NCBI RefSeq assembly: GCF_023074175.1
Contig: NZ_JADPKS010000006.1
Location: 28,565 to 92,564 of the forward strand
DNA length: 64,000 nt
Origin: Bradyrhizobium sp. 139
GTDB taxonomy: Bacteria > Pseudomonadota > Alphaproteobacteria > Rhizobiales > Xanthobacteraceae
Direction: 5' to 3'
Shown here: one piece after another, positions 26,574 through 37,508 of the stretch
How positions within the stretch are numbered: the stretch's first letter is position 1
Layout of the letters: every line of letters starts with the position of its first letter
Made by a program: the position numbers and the translations under genes
Notes under the pieces: model-generated
What the model saw: only the letters and a program-made list of their open reading frames with translations
What the model was told of the DNA's origin: nothing
Databases searched by the model: none

Positions 26574-27641
26574 TCAGGCGTCCTTCGTGAACTTGCTGAT
26601 GACGTCCATGAACGGCTTCGGCTTGAACTCGCCGTCGAGCGGCAAGGGGCGGTTCGGCTGCTTGTCCGCGCGGGCGAAGGTGCCGTTGATCCAGCTATAG
26701 CGATCCGAGAGGCCCCAGGTCAGGATCGAGCGCACCGGTCCGCTGGTCGAAATCGCCGTCAAGAGATCATCGACGCGCTTGGCGACGATGGCGTCGCGCT
26801 GCGCCGGATTGCCCGTCAGCTTCTGGTCGTCGACGTCGAGCTCGGTGACGAGAACCTCCAGTCCCCAGGAGCGCAGCTCGGTGACGAATTCGGCGAGCCC
26901 ATGCGTGTCGATATCGAGCTCGGCATGCAGATGCGATTGCAGGCCCACGGCGTGCAACGGCACGCCCTGGTCGAGCAGGTCCATGATCAGATTGCGGTAC
27001 GCCGTGCGCTTGGCAATGAACGAATCCTTCGCCGACTCGATGTCATATTCGTTGATCGCAAGCTTGACGAACGGATCGGCCGCGGCCGCCGTGCGGAAGG
27101 CCAGCGGAATCCAGTTGTTGCCCAGATGCTGCGTCCAGAACGTGTCGCGCCGGTCTTTCGGACTGTGGGGATTGTCTGGGATCGGCTCGTTGACGACGTC
27201 CCACGAGGTCAGCTTGTCCTTGTAGTAGGAGACGACGGTGCCGATGTGGTCGACGTAGGCGCGCTCGACGCCCTTGCTGTCCTTGATCTGCTTGGTCCAG
27301 TCCGGAATGTCGTGATACCAGGCGAGCGCGTGGCCGCGCATCGTCAGATCGTTCTGCCGGGCGAAGTCCAGGATCGCGTCCGCGCGTTCGAAAGCGAACG
27401 TATGCGCGTCCGGTCGCAGCATCGGCCATTTCAGCTCGAGCACCGGCACCACCTGCGTGCAATAGGTGCTGATGGCGTCGCCGAGCCGCGGATCGGCTTG
27501 CAGGTCCCAGAGCGTGGCCGCAGCGCCGAAACCAGGACGCCGCTGGGCGAGTTTTGATGCCGGCGCGGCAGACGCCGATGCCCCCGCCGCGAGTGCTGCC
27601 GCGCTGCCGAGGAGAAATTCGCGTCTGTCGAGACTGGTCAC
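26574..27641 (-). CDS. Endo-1,4-beta-xylanase, GH10, Tat-exported
   Basis: 355-aa glycoside hydrolase cleaving beta-1,4-xylan-type backbones. The GTG start gives MTSLDRREFLLGSAAALAAG, a twin-arginine signal (D-R-R-E-F-L-L), with AAGGAAGG just upstream; the open frame extends further upstream without such features. GH10 landmarks: HALAWYHDIPDW, acid/base Glu in WDVVNEPIPD (~residue 150) and nucleophile Glu in LVTELDVDD (~265). Tat export suggests folding before secretion. In a soil bacterium it may act on plant cell walls or on its own exopolysaccharide. Confidence 0.9.
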   Translation of the reverse strand: MTSLDRREFLLGSAAALAAGASASAAPASKLAQRRPGFGAAATLWDLQADPRLGDAISTYCTQVVPVLELKWPMLRPDAHTFAFERADAILDFARQNDLTMRGHALAWYHDIPDWTKQIKDSKGVERAYVDHIGTVVSYYKDKLTSWDVVNEPIPDNPHSPKDRRDTFWTQHLGNNWIPLAFRTAAAADPFVKLAINEYDIESAKDSFIAKRTAYRNLIMDLLDQGVPLHAVGLQSHLHAELDIDTHGLAEFVTELRSWGLEVLVTELDVDDQKLTGNPAQRDAIVAKRVDDLLTAISTSGPVRSILTWGLSDRYSWINGTFARADKQPNRPLPLDGEFKPKPFMDVISKFTKDA

Positions 27642-27961
27642 GGCCTTCCTTTCGGAACCAACGTAGGAATGTACCAAGCGGCGCCTTGCGACGCCGGGGT
27701 TTTCCCTTGTTGGGTTAACTGGAAAGTGTCGGAAGACGTCTAAGATCGTGGTTTCTTTTCGGTGATTGCGCAGGCCGCTTGAAGGAAAGGGCAAATTTAA
27801 CGCTAACCCGCGAAAGCGGCCGCTCAGCTTGATTCGCCGCCCGATCTCCAGACTTATGTGACACTCTTGAGAGATGCTGCGGCGCAGTTCATTCGCCCCG
27901 CCACGGTCCAATTGATTAACGGCCGTCACAATCGCAACAATGTTGCCGGTCCCGTGCTCGC
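27642..27961. other. Gene-free region between divergent xylanase and flippase genes
   Basis: 320 bp with no convincing open frame. It is more A/T-rich than its flanks, with stretches such as GGTTAACTGG and TGATTAACGG, and must contain the promoters of both divergent genes. No clear consensus promoter or palindrome was identified by eye. Confidence 0.5.
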
Positions 27962-29398
27962 ATGCTGAACCGCCATTTCTCTATTTATCTCGTCGCCTAC
28001 ATCCTGCCCGCGGCGGTGGGCTTCTTTGCGGTCACGGCCTACACGCGGCTGCTGACACCGGCGGAGTACGGCGTCTATGTCGTCGGCATCAGCCTTGCCG
28101 GCATATTGGGCGCGATCTTCTTCGCCTGGATCAAGCTGTCGGTGTCCCGCTATCAGGCGATGTCGGCGGAGGTGGATTTCCGCGGCACGGCGATGGTTGC
28201 CTTCGCGCTGACGGTCGCGGTCCTCTGCGCCACCACGCCGCTGGTCTTTCTGTTCCGCAGCGACGTGAGTGCTGAGCTGCTGCTCGCCAGCATGTTCGTC
28301 GCGATCATGGCCAACGCCGTCGATGTCGGCCAGGAATTCGAACGCGCCAAATTGCGCCCCTACAGGTTTGCGGCGATCTCGATCGTGCGCAGCGTGTCGA
28401 GCGTCGGCTTTGGCCTGCTCGGCATCTGGCTCGGCTGGGGGGGATTGGGGCTGCTCGCTGCATTCGGCCTGGGTTCGCTTACGGGCATCATCCTGAACCT
28501 CGTCGGCGACCGGACCAGGATCGCGCGCTTCCGGCGCAGCCAGTTCATGCAGTTGGCGCGCTACGGCCTGCCGCTGACGCTGGCCGGCCTTTCCGTTGCG
28601 GTCTATTCGGCCTGCGACCGCCTCATTGTCGCTTACTGGCTCGGCAAGGACGCCGCCGGGATTTTTGGCGTCGCCGCCGATCTGCCGCGCCAGTTCATGG
28701 TCATGATCGCTTCCAGCGTCGCCGCGGCAACCGTGCCGCTGGTGTTCCGGTCGTTGTCGGAGAAAAACAACGAGGTAACGCGGGAGCGGCTGACCGAGAG
28801 CCTCGAGCTGCTGCTCGTCGTCGTCGCGCCCGTCGCCGTCTGGCTCGCGCTTGCGGCGGACCAGGTCGCGGGCACGCTCGTGGGCGTCGATTTCCGCGCC
28901 GGCGTGTCGGCGTTGCTGCCGACGCTGGTGCTCGCCCGTTTCTTCGGCATCGCCAATCAATTCTATGTGCAGATCAGTTTCCAGCTCGCCGAGCGGCCCT
29001 TCATGCTGGCGGCGCAGTCGTTCCTCACGCTTGTTGTGAGCGTGGCCCTGATGTTCGCCCTGGTCGCCGGCTACGGCCTTTACGGTGCGGCGCTGGCGAC
29101 GCTCGCCACCGAGGCGCTCGGCTTCGTCGTCGCCGTCGCCCTGATGCACCGCGCCCATCCCGTGCCGTTCGACTTCAACCGCCTCGCCGGCGTTGCCGCT
29201 TCGGCGGCGGCGATGGCCGCTGCGATCCTTGTTGCGCGGTCGCAGGTCAGCGGCACCGGCATCCTCTCGCTGATCATCGTCAGCCTCGCGGGCAGCGTTG
29301 CCTATGCCGCCACGGCTTGGCTGTTGAACGTCGCGAACGTGCGGACGTTGTCGTTGCGCCTCCTGCGAACGTTCAACCGAAAAGCTCTGGGCGCGTAG
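27962..29398 (+). CDS. Oligosaccharide/polysaccharide flippase (MATE/MOP type)
   Basis: 478-aa integral membrane protein with about 12-14 hydrophobic helices, starting MLNRHFSIYLVAYILPAAVGFFAVTAYTRLLTPAEYGVY, the typical N-terminus of Wzx/RfbX lipid-linked oligosaccharide flippases. Basic loops such as RSQFMQLARYGLPLTL lie between helices. It would move lipid-linked glycans across the inner membrane. No polymerase or cluster of glycosyltransferases is beside it, except the DUF6492 gene upstream. Confidence 0.88.
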   Translation: MLNRHFSIYLVAYILPAAVGFFAVTAYTRLLTPAEYGVYVVGISLAGILGAIFFAWIKLSVSRYQAMSAEVDFRGTAMVAFALTVAVLCATTPLVFLFRSDVSAELLLASMFVAIMANAVDVGQEFERAKLRPYRFAAISIVRSVSSVGFGLLGIWLGWGGLGLLAAFGLGSLTGIILNLVGDRTRIARFRRSQFMQLARYGLPLTLAGLSVAVYSACDRLIVAYWLGKDAAGIFGVAADLPRQFMVMIASSVAAATVPLVFRSLSEKNNEVTRERLTESLELLLVVVAPVAVWLALAADQVAGTLVGVDFRAGVSALLPTLVLARFFGIANQFYVQISFQLAERPFMLAAQSFLTLVVSVALMFALVAGYGLYGAALATLATEALGFVVAVALMHRAHPVPFDFNRLAGVAASAAAMAAAILVARSQVSGTGILSLIIVSLAGSVAYAATAWLLNVANVRTLSLRLLRTFNRKALGA

Positions 29399-29407
29399 GG
29401 CTGCACG

Positions 29408-30142
29408 CTACCCCGCCAGAAACCCGCCATCCACAGCAACGACGGTGCCGGTCGCGTATTGCGAGGCCGGCATGCAGAGGAAGGCAACCGCGCCGGCAAT
29501 GTCTTCCGGCTGTCCCCAGCGCTTGAAGGCTGTGCGGTCGGCGATGCGTTGGTAATGTGCGAGATCGGTGCGGCCGGCGGCGTTGATCGCGGTTTCGACA
29601 TAACCGGGTGCGACGGCATTGACGCGGATACCTTCCTCGGCCCACTTCAAGGCCAGCGCCTTGGTCAGCATCACGACGCCGCCCTTGCTGGCGCAATAGG
29701 CGGGAATCCGCGGCAGCGCCAGCGTGGCATTCATCGAGGCGATGTTGACGATCGAACCTTTCTGCTCTGCCAGTTGCGGACGGAACGCCATGCAGGTCCG
29801 GAACGTGCCGGTGAGATTGACGTCGAGCACCTTCATGAAAGTCTCGATCTCGAATTCCTTGTCACGCGCGAGAATCCCGGCGCAGTTGATGAGCGCGTCG
29901 ACGCGCTTGTGCTGCCGCGCGAAAGACGTGACAGCGCCGTCATCGGTAACATCGAGCGTTGCGAGCGAGAGCCCGGCGCGTGGCTTGAGCAGCGTGCGGG
30001 CGAGATCGGCGTCATTGGCGCCCGTTGCAGTCACGGTCGCGCCGAGATCGCAAAATTGATTGCTGATCGCGGCGCCAATGTCGCCGGCGCCGCCGATCAC
30101 GACGGCATGAAAGCCGGGCGCGAGAGAAAAATTCGAACTCAT
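29408..30142 (-). CDS. SDR-family NAD(P)-dependent oxidoreductase
   Basis: 244 aa. Cofactor motif [16 protein letters not shown] (TGxxxGxG variant, residues ~11-26), NCAGILARD, catalytic Ser in NIASMNA, Tyr-x-x-x-Lys in YCASKGG, and the PGYVETAI segment are all present, ending [14 protein letters not shown] sugar, polyol or sugar-acid dehydrogenase is likely. It is transcribed with, and 10 nt after, the LacI regulator, so it probably belongs to the carbohydrate locus that regulator controls. Confidence 0.9.
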   Translation of the reverse strand: MSSNFSLAPGFHAVVIGGAGDIGAAISNQFCDLGATVTATGANDADLARTLLKPRAGLSLATLDVTDDGAVTSFARQHKRVDALINCAGILARDKEFEIETFMKVLDVNLTGTFRTCMAFRPQLAEQKGSIVNIASMNATLALPRIPAYCASKGGVVMLTKALALKWAEEGIRVNAVAPGYVETAINAAGRTDLAHYQRIADRTAFKRWGQPEDIAGAVAFLCMPASQYATGTVVAVDGGFLAG

Positions 30143-30152
30143 GGGAAGGGTC

Positions 30153-31193
30153 TCACTTCAGGGATTTCGGAGGCGGAGCCGTGGATTCGCGGACCACCAG
30201 CGAAAAGTCGATCTCGCGATGCATGATTGTCTGCTCGCCGGCCAGGTTGCGCACCAGATACTCTCCGGCGCGCTGCCAGGTTTCTCCGGTCGGAACATGG
30301 ATCGTGGTCAGGCTCGGCCGCAAATGGCGGCTCCAGTCGAGGTCGTCGAAGCCGACGACCGACAGATCGCGCGGCACCAAGAATCCATCGCGCTCCGCCT
30401 CGAGCAACACGCCATAGGCGATCACGTCGTTGCCGCACACGACGGCCGTCGGACGGTCCTCGAGGCTCAGGAGATGGCGGGCCGCTTCGCGCGCGTCGTC
30501 CAGGGTATAGGGCACCTCGACGTGCCATTGCGGAGGAAGTTCGAGTCCTTTCTCGGTCAGCGCGCGGCGAAAGCCGGCGACACGTGCGCTGGCGCGGTCG
30601 TTGTTGCGCTGGAGTGCCGAGACGATGCCGATGCGGCGATGGCCGAGTTCGATGACATGCGCGGCGGCGCGATGGGCGGCGGCTTCGTTGTCCGTTCCGA
30701 CGCAAGGGTAGGGCCGGTCAGGCTGGTAGATGCCGACGTTGATGAAGGGCACCGCATTGTCCGCGAGCAGCTTGCGCAATCCTTCGTGATGGCAATCGCC
30801 GCGCAGCACGAGGCCGTCGACACCGCGGCTGATCAGGTTGCGCGCCTGCTGCAATTCGACGTCGAGATCATATCCGCTCGTGGTGAGGAACAGCATGTAT
30901 CCGACCGACGAGAGATACTGCTGGAGCGAGGCGATGCCGCGCGCGAACATCGTGTTGTCGATCGTCGGCACGATCGCGCCAAGCGTGCGCGAGCGACGCG
31001 ATGACAGGATGCGCGCGGGCGCGTGCGGGATGTAGCCCAGCGCGTCGATGGCCTGTTCGATGCGCGCACGCAAGGAGGGGCTCACCGCATCGGGATTGTT
31101 GAGGGCGCGCGAGACCGATGCCGTCGACACGCCGGCGCGCGCGGCGACGGCACGGATGCCCTGTTTCACAGACTTGGCGTTGGTCAGTCTCAT
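30153..31193 (-). CDS. LacI-family transcriptional regulator
   Basis: 346 aa. N-terminal LacI helix-turn-helix and hinge (residues ~12-65: [25 protein letters not shown]...[12 protein letters not shown]) followed by a periplasmic-binding-protein-like sugar-sensing domain. A perfect TGTAACGTTACA palindrome begins 4 bp upstream of its ATG and a related site overlaps the promoter of the divergent ABC operon. Autoregulation plus sugar-relieved repression of the operon is the simplest reading. The SDR gene follows it. Confidence 0.93.
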   Translation of the reverse strand: MRLTNAKSVKQGIRAVAARAGVSTASVSRALNNPDAVSPSLRARIEQAIDALGYIPHAPARILSSRRSRTLGAIVPTIDNTMFARGIASLQQYLSSVGYMLFLTTSGYDLDVELQQARNLISRGVDGLVLRGDCHHEGLRKLLADNAVPFINVGIYQPDRPYPCVGTDNEAAAHRAAAHVIELGHRRIGIVSALQRNNDRASARVAGFRRALTEKGLELPPQWHVEVPYTLDDAREAARHLLSLEDRPTAVVCGNDVIAYGVLLEAERDGFLVPRDLSVVGFDDLDWSRHLRPSLTTIHVPTGETWQRAGEYLVRNLAGEQTIMHREIDFSLVVRESTAPPPKSLK

Positions 31194-31196
31194 GAA

Positions 31197-31208
31197 TGTA
31201 ACGTTACA
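31197..31208. promoter_or_regulatory. LacI-type operator TGTAACGTTACA
   Basis: A perfect 12-bp palindrome with the central AACGTT typical of LacI-family operators, immediately upstream of the lacI-like ATG at 31193. Occupancy would block the regulator gene's own leader. Confidence 0.75.
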
Positions 31209-31277
31209 TCAATCCAGTGAGCTGCTTGGTAGCGAATTGTCGCAAATCTGCCGCAGATTGTGCGGCTTGTCTACCGC

Positions 31278-31318
31278 TTGACATGATAGACGTGAGGTTT
31301 AGGATGTAACCGTTTTCA
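31278..31318 (+). promoter_or_regulatory. Promoter with overlapping LacI-type operator for the sugar ABC operon
   Basis: TTGACA (31278-31283) and TAGGAT (31300-31305) with a 16-bp spacer form a sigma-70-like promoter 73 bp before the binding-protein ATG. Directly overlapping its -10 edge is TGTAACCGTTTTCA (31305-31318), a degenerate copy of the palindrome at 31197. The arrangement predicts repression by steric block. Confidence 0.65.
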
Positions 31319-31377
31319 GGTCGTTTCTATTCAAAATGGTCCGCCAGTTTAAGGCGGCCAGCCGGGAGGAGAGTTCA

Positions 31378-32679
31378 ATGAAGGCCAGGATGCTCGCGAC
31401 GCACGTCGCGTTGCCCGTTCTCGCAGTTGCCGCCGTCAGCGCGCAGGCGCATGCAGCCGACTTCGATTGGATGAGGTTCAAGGGCAAGACCGTCACGTTT
31501 CTCGCCAACAACAATCCGGTGTCGCAGGCGCTGCTGACCTACAAGGCCGATTTCGAGAAGCTGACCGGCATGACCCTGAAGGTCGACGGCTATCAGGAAC
31601 AACAGATGCGCCAGCGTCTGGTCACTGTCATGAATGCGAACAGCGACGAGGTCGACGTGTTCATGACGCTGCCCTCGCGCGAGGGCGAGCAGTTCGCCGC
31701 CGCCGGCTGGTACGGCGATCTCACCGCGATGGCCAAGAACGAGGTGGCCAAGGACTACGACCCGGCCGGGCTGAGCCAGGCCCTGCTCAAGGCTGCGACC
31801 TTCGGCGGCAAGCTCACCAGCATGCCGATGAACATCGAGGGGCCGATCTTTTATTACCGCACCGACATCTTCAAGAAATGCGGCCTCGAGGCGCCGAAGA
31901 CCATCAAGGACGTCGAGGCCGCTGCCGAGAAGATCAAGGCTTGCGACAGTGCGGTGACGCCGTTCGTCTCACGCGGCCTCAAGCCCGCGGTCGCCTACAC
32001 CTTCAGCAACATGCTGCACAATGTTGGCGGCAGCTACATCGAAAACGGCAAGTCGAACCTCTGCTCGGCCAAGGGCAAGGAAGCGCTGGACTCCTATAGC
32101 CGGCTGCTGCGCGATTTCGGGCCACCCGGCGTCGTCAACTACAGCTTCCAGCAGATTTCGGCGCTCTATCGCAGCGGTCGTGCCGCGATGGCGTTTGAAT
32201 CGTCGAACGAATTGCGCACGGTGATGGAAGGCGGTGCGCGCCTGAAAGACACCGGCCTGTTGCCGTTCCCGGCGGGCGAAGCCGGCCAGGTGCCGACCAC
32301 GATCGGTTGGGGCATGGCAGTGTCCTCGCACAGCAAGCAGCCGGATGCGGCCTGGTACTTCGTGCAGTGGGCGACCAGCCCCGAGGTGCAGAAGAAGATG
32401 GCGCTTCAAGGCATTGCGCCGCCGCGTCCTTCGGTTGCCAAGGACCCCGAGTATCGCAAGTGGATCGATGAAGAGCCGGTTCGCAAGGAATGGCAGGCCG
32501 CGCTCGACGTGCTCGCCACCAAGGGCTCCTCCGAGGTCGGCTATCCCATCATCCCCAATCCGGAATCGCGCGAGTTCATCGGCCAAGCCGTGCAGGATCT
32601 GATCCTGAAGCAGAAGCCGATCGATCAGGCTTGCGCGGATGCAGACAAGGCGCTCGATGCGCTGATTGCCCAGAAGTAG
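31378..32679 (+). CDS. Sugar ABC transporter, periplasmic substrate-binding protein
   Basis: Family 1 extracellular solute-binding protein, 433 aa. Signal peptide MKARMLATHVALPVLAVAAVSAQAHAAD ends with AHA-A. Mature features include TVTFLANNNPVSQALLTYKADFEKLTG, a central PMNIEGPIFYYRTDIFKKCG segment and GWGMAVSSHSKQPDAAWYFVQW. ATG chosen for GGGAGGAGAG 4-8 nt upstream. A weak hairpin (TGCCGG/CCGGCA, 32688-32714) follows the stop, which could let this gene be expressed more than the permeases. Ligand unknown; the operon suggests a sugar, polyol or sugar derivative. Confidence 0.92.
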   Translation: MKARMLATHVALPVLAVAAVSAQAHAADFDWMRFKGKTVTFLANNNPVSQALLTYKADFEKLTGMTLKVDGYQEQQMRQRLVTVMNANSDEVDVFMTLPSREGEQFAAAGWYGDLTAMAKNEVAKDYDPAGLSQALLKAATFGGKLTSMPMNIEGPIFYYRTDIFKKCGLEAPKTIKDVEAAAEKIKACDSAVTPFVSRGLKPAVAYTFSNMLHNVGGSYIENGKSNLCSAKGKEALDSYSRLLRDFGPPGVVNYSFQQISALYRSGRAAMAFESSNELRTVMEGGARLKDTGLLPFPAGEAGQVPTTIGWGMAVSSHSKQPDAAWYFVQWATSPEVQKKMALQGIAPPRPSVAKDPEYRKWIDEEPVRKEWQAALDVLATKGSSEVGYPIIPNPESREFIGQAVQDLILKQKPIDQACADADKALDALIAQK

Positions 32680-32741
32680 TCGCTTGGTGCCGGTCGGCTT
32701 GCTGCCTGCCGGCATCTCCCACGATCCAAGGAAACGGACGC

Positions 32742-33629
32742 ATGTCGAACACGGCTGCGACACTCACGCAGGACCGGCAGAGGCTGGAAATGGCGGCGCT
32801 CTCGGCGCCGGCCGTGATCTTCACGGTCGCGATGATCGCGTTTCCGGTCGTCTATACGATCTGGCTCGGCTTTCAGACTTTCTCCTCGACCGGCAAGCAA
32901 TCCTTTGCCGGCCTCGCCAATTATTCAAAGCTGATCTCCGATTACGAGTTCTGGCACGGGCTGTGGATCACGATTGCACTCTTCGTGCTGTCGCTGGCGC
33001 TCCAGCTCGTCTTCGGGGTCTGGTTGGCGCTCGTGCTGTTCCACGCCAAGCGCTTGCCGGGCATCGTGCGCTCGCTGTTCATCTCGCCCTTCATGATGCC
33101 TCCGGTGGTGGCCGGCATGATGTGGCTCGTGATCCTCGATCCCTCGCTCGGTGCGGCCAATTACATCTTGCAATCGTTCGGCCTGCCGCCGTCCGACTGG
33201 CTGGCCTCGCCGAGCTGGGTCATTCCGACCGTAGCTCTGATCGACAGCTGGCAATGGACGCCTTATGTCGCCCTGATCGTGCTGGGCGGATTGCAATCGC
33301 TGCCGCCGAGTGTTTACGAGGCCGCGCAAATCGACGGTGCATCTCCGTTCAAGACGTTCCAGCGCATCACGCTGCCGTTGCTGCTGCCGACCATCGTCAC
33401 CGCGGCGATCCTGCGCAGCGTCGATCTGCTGCGATTCTTCGACATCATCTACATCACCACCCAGGGCGGACCCGGCAACGCCTCGAACACGCTCAATATC
33501 TACGGCTTCCGGGTCGGCTTCGAATTCTTCAACATCGGCTATGCCAGCGCCTTGATGCTGACGCTGACGGCGATCGTGTTCGGCGCCGTGCTTGCCTTCA
33601 ACCGCCTGCGCGGCGCAGTGGCGTGGTGA
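32742..33629 (+). CDS. Sugar ABC transporter, permease 1 (MalF/UgpA type)
   Basis: 295-aa inner-membrane protein with six predicted helices, beginning MSNTAATLTQDRQRLEMAALSAPAVIFTVAMIAFPVVYTIW. The EAA docking loop is visible as VYEAAQIDGASPFKTFQRITLPLLLPT (~residues 190-216). ATG with AAGGAAACGG upstream. The second permease begins 4 nt after the stop. Confidence 0.92.
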   Translation: MSNTAATLTQDRQRLEMAALSAPAVIFTVAMIAFPVVYTIWLGFQTFSSTGKQSFAGLANYSKLISDYEFWHGLWITIALFVLSLALQLVFGVWLALVLFHAKRLPGIVRSLFISPFMMPPVVAGMMWLVILDPSLGAANYILQSFGLPPSDWLASPSWVIPTVALIDSWQWTPYVALIVLGGLQSLPPSVYEAAQIDGASPFKTFQRITLPLLLPTIVTAAILRSVDLLRFFDIIYITTQGGPGNASNTLNIYGFRVGFEFFNIGYASALMLTLTAIVFGAVLAFNRLRGAVAW

Positions 33630-33633
33630 CCTC

Positions 33634-34461
33634 ATGACGGACGCAGCCACCACTGACCGCTGGATCCGCTGGCTTAACACGATGCAGCTGGTGCTCGCCG
33701 GCGTGCTGATCATGGCGCCGACGGTGTGGATGGTGCTGTCTTCGTTCAAGCCGTCCTTCGAGGTGACGGCCTATCCACCGACGCTGATCTTCACGCCGAC
33801 GCTGGACAATTATGTCGAGCTGACCAAGACCACGCCGTTCCTGAGCTACGCGCTCAACAGCATCATCGTCACCGTCGGCTCGACCGCGCTCGGGTTGCTG
33901 TTCGGAATTCCCGCCGCTTTTGCCGTCTCCTGGACGCGCATTTCGTGGCCGGCGATCCTGACGCTCGCGGCGCGCATGGCGCCCGGCACGCTGTTCCTGC
34001 TGCCGTGGTACGTGATGTTCCGGCAGGTCGGCATGATCGGCTCCTACACCGCGCTGATCCTCAGCCATGCGGTGATCACGCTGCCGATCGTGATCTGGGT
34101 TCTGATGCCATCCTTCGACGGCATTCCGCGCAGCGTCTTCGAGGCTGCGCAAGTCGATGGATGCAGCGTCACGCGCATCCTCTGGCGCATCGCGCTGCCG
34201 CTGGTGGCGTCCGGCGTCGCGGTTTCAGCGATCCTCGCCTTCGTCTTCTCGTGGAACTACTTCCTGTTTGCGCTGGTGCTCTCCAATGGCGACACCAAGA
34301 CGCTGATCGCGGCGGCCTTCAACTTCATCGGTGAGGGCTCGACGCAATGGGGCGCTCTCATGGCCGCGGCGACGCTGATCGCATTGCCGCCGCTGGTGTT
34401 GGCGGCCCTGGTTCAGCGCTGGCTGGTGTCGGGACTGACGCTCGGTGCGGTGAAAGGCTAG
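33634..34461 (+). CDS. Sugar ABC transporter, permease 2 (MalG/UgpE type)
   Basis: 275-aa inner-membrane partner of permease 1, six helices. The EAA loop reads VFEAAQVDGCSVTRILWRIALPLVASG (~residues 168-194), and the N-terminal APTVWMVLSSFKPSFE is characteristic of MalG-type proteins. Same operon, 4-nt gap. Confidence 0.92.
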   Translation: MTDAATTDRWIRWLNTMQLVLAGVLIMAPTVWMVLSSFKPSFEVTAYPPTLIFTPTLDNYVELTKTTPFLSYALNSIIVTVGSTALGLLFGIPAAFAVSWTRISWPAILTLAARMAPGTLFLLPWYVMFRQVGMIGSYTALILSHAVITLPIVIWVLMPSFDGIPRSVFEAAQVDGCSVTRILWRIALPLVASGVAVSAILAFVFSWNYFLFALVLSNGDTKTLIAAAFNFIGEGSTQWGALMAAATLIALPPLVLAALVQRWLVSGLTLGAVKG

Positions 34462-34468
34462 GTATCTG

Positions 34469-35473
34469 ATGAATTTATCACCCCGCCCGAATTCGATCAT
34501 GCAGGCCGCAGTCTTCCATGGCGACGACCGCATCACCATCGAGCGCGTGGCAATGCCTGACGTCGGCATCGGAGAAGTGCTGGTGCGCGTCTCGCGCACC
34601 GCGCTGTGCGGTTCCGACTTCAAGCTCTGGCACAAGGGCGCCGAGTTCATCGCAGGCCACGAGATCTTTGGCGTGGTCGAGCAGCCCGGCCATCGTCTGC
34701 ATGGCCGCCGCTGCGCCGTCTACATTCCCCTGCACTGCGGCCACTGCGCCGCCTGCAGGCGTGGCGACACCCAGATGTGCCTGGACGTCTCCAGCCTGAT
34801 CGGCTGGAACAGGCCGGGCGGCTACGCCGAATATGTACCGGTGCCGGAAAATTGCCTGCTGCCGGTGCCCGACGACATCGAGGACAGTCTCGCGCCGCTG
34901 CTGCTCGACACTATCGGCACGTCCGGCCATGCCGTACGGTTCGTCAGCCGCGTGGTGCCGCCGGGCGAGGCCGGCCCGGTTCTTGTCATGGGGGCGGGAC
35001 CTGTCGGCCTCGGCGTCGTCCTGGCGCTCCGCGCGCTCGGCTACCACGATATCCATGTGGCGGATCCCAACGCGGCACGCCTCAAGATCGCGCAATCCTT
35101 CGGGGCGCAGGCGCATCCGGTCGGCGATACCTCGAAGCGTTTCGCCCTCATCATGGAATGCTCGGGCGCGCATGCCGCGCGCAACCTCGGTATCGAACTC
35201 GTCCTGCCGCGCGGCGCGCTGGTGCTGGTCGGCGAGAACGCCGCGCCCTGGACCATCGAGGAAGGCAAGGTGTTCCGCCGCAAGGATTTCTACATGATCC
35301 GGACCTTCTACTTCCCGGTCTCCGATTTCGAGCCGAATGTCGAGCTGCTGCGCAAGTACAAGGACGAATACCGCGTTCTCGTCGATGGCGAGTTCGGCCT
35401 GTCGGCTTTGCCTGAGAATTTCGCCCGCTTCGCCAGGGGCGAGTTGATCAAGCCGGTACTGGCGCTGGACTGA
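34469..35473 (+). CDS. Zinc-dependent alcohol/polyol dehydrogenase, idonate/sorbitol-dehydrogenase-like
   Basis: 334-aa MDR-family enzyme. Catalytic zinc ligand Cys in RTALCGSDF, the His-Glu pair in FIAGHEIFGVVE, four structural-zinc cysteines in CGHCAACRRGDTQMC (~residues 90-104), and the nucleotide motif VMGAGPVGLGVVLAL (~172-186). It probably oxidises a hydroxyl of a sugar acid or polyol with NAD(P). The start is uncertain: ATG 34469 has a weak ribosome site and ATG 34499 (MQAAVFHGDD) is an alternative. Located inside the LacI-controlled operon between permease and ATPase genes. Confidence 0.85.
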   Translation: MNLSPRPNSIMQAAVFHGDDRITIERVAMPDVGIGEVLVRVSRTALCGSDFKLWHKGAEFIAGHEIFGVVEQPGHRLHGRRCAVYIPLHCGHCAACRRGDTQMCLDVSSLIGWNRPGGYAEYVPVPENCLLPVPDDIEDSLAPLLLDTIGTSGHAVRFVSRVVPPGEAGPVLVMGAGPVGLGVVLALRALGYHDIHVADPNAARLKIAQSFGAQAHPVGDTSKRFALIMECSGAHAARNLGIELVLPRGALVLVGENAAPWTIEEGKVFRRKDFYMIRTFYFPVSDFEPNVELLRKYKDEYRVLVDGEFGLSALPENFARFARGELIKPVLALD

Positions 35474-35478
35474 CGATC

Positions 35479-36548
<1,070 letters not shown>

Positions 36549-36552
<4 letters not shown>

Positions 36553-37508
36553 GTTCGCTGGCCGAGATCGGAGATCTGTCGGCACTGGCGGGCGTGGCGT
36601 CCAGGGCGAGGCCTGCGCACGTGATCTGCCTCGGGCTATCGGCGCTCGACCAGGTCTGGCGGGTCGATCGTCTGTTCGCGGGTCAAAGCGAGAAGATCAA
36701 GGCCGTCGGCTACGGCACGCTTGGCGGCGGCATGGCCGCCAATGCCTCGGTCGCGGTGGCAAAGCTCGGCGCGTCCGTCGCGTTCTGGGGACGGGCGGGG
36801 AATGATGCCGCCGGCCATGAGATGCGATCGGCCTTCGCCGCTGAAGGCGTCGACGTCGAGAACTTCCGGCTGTTTCCCGACGGCCGCTCCTCCGTCTCCG
36901 GAATCATCGTCGACAGCAGCGGCGAGCGGCAGATCGTCAATTTCCGTGGTCTTTACCCGGAGGCCGCGGACTGGCTTCCGCTCGAAGCCGTCGCGCGCGC
37001 ATCCTCCGTGCTGGCCGATCCGCGCTGGGTGGAGGGCGCCGCGACGCTGTTTCGGGAAGCGCGGCCGCGCGGTATTGCGACGGTGCTCGACGGCGACATG
37101 GCCGATGCCGAGGTGTTCGAGCGGCTGCTGCCCCTGACCGATCACGCAATCTTCTCCGAGCCCGCGCTCACATCCTTCGCCGGCTCGGCCGAGGATGCGT
37201 CCCTCGCAGCGCTCGCGCGCTTCGGCTGCCGCGTCATCGCCGTCACGCGCGGCGAAGGGGGCGTGAGCTGGTACGAGAACGGCCGCCTGCTTCGGCAGGC
37301 CGCCTATGCCGTCGATGTCGTCGACACCACCGGCGCGGGCGATGTCTTCCACGGCGCCTATGCGCTCGCGATCGGCGTCGGCCTCGATGTGCGCGCCGCC
37401 ATGGCGTTTTCGGCAGCCACGGCTGCGATGAAATGCCGCCACGCCGGCGGCCGCAACGGAATCCCCACCATCAACGAATGTCTTGCATTCATGAGGACGA
37501 AGCCATGA
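36549..37508 (+). CDS. PfkB-family sugar kinase
   Basis: 319-aa ribokinase-fold kinase; GTG start overlapping the ATPase stop. Substrate motif LGGGMAANASVAVAKLGASVAFWGRAGND (~58-86) and the catalytic anion-hole signature VDVVDTTGAGDVFHGAYA (~257-274, base Asp) are intact. VLADPRW, TVLDGDM and HAIFSEPALTS resemble the subgroup containing sulfofructose kinase YihV, recalled from memory and not aligned by software. The Arg of VLADPRW and Asn of IVNF match residues said to matter there; a Gly does not. Likely phosphorylates a ketose for the following aldolase. Confidence 0.9.
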
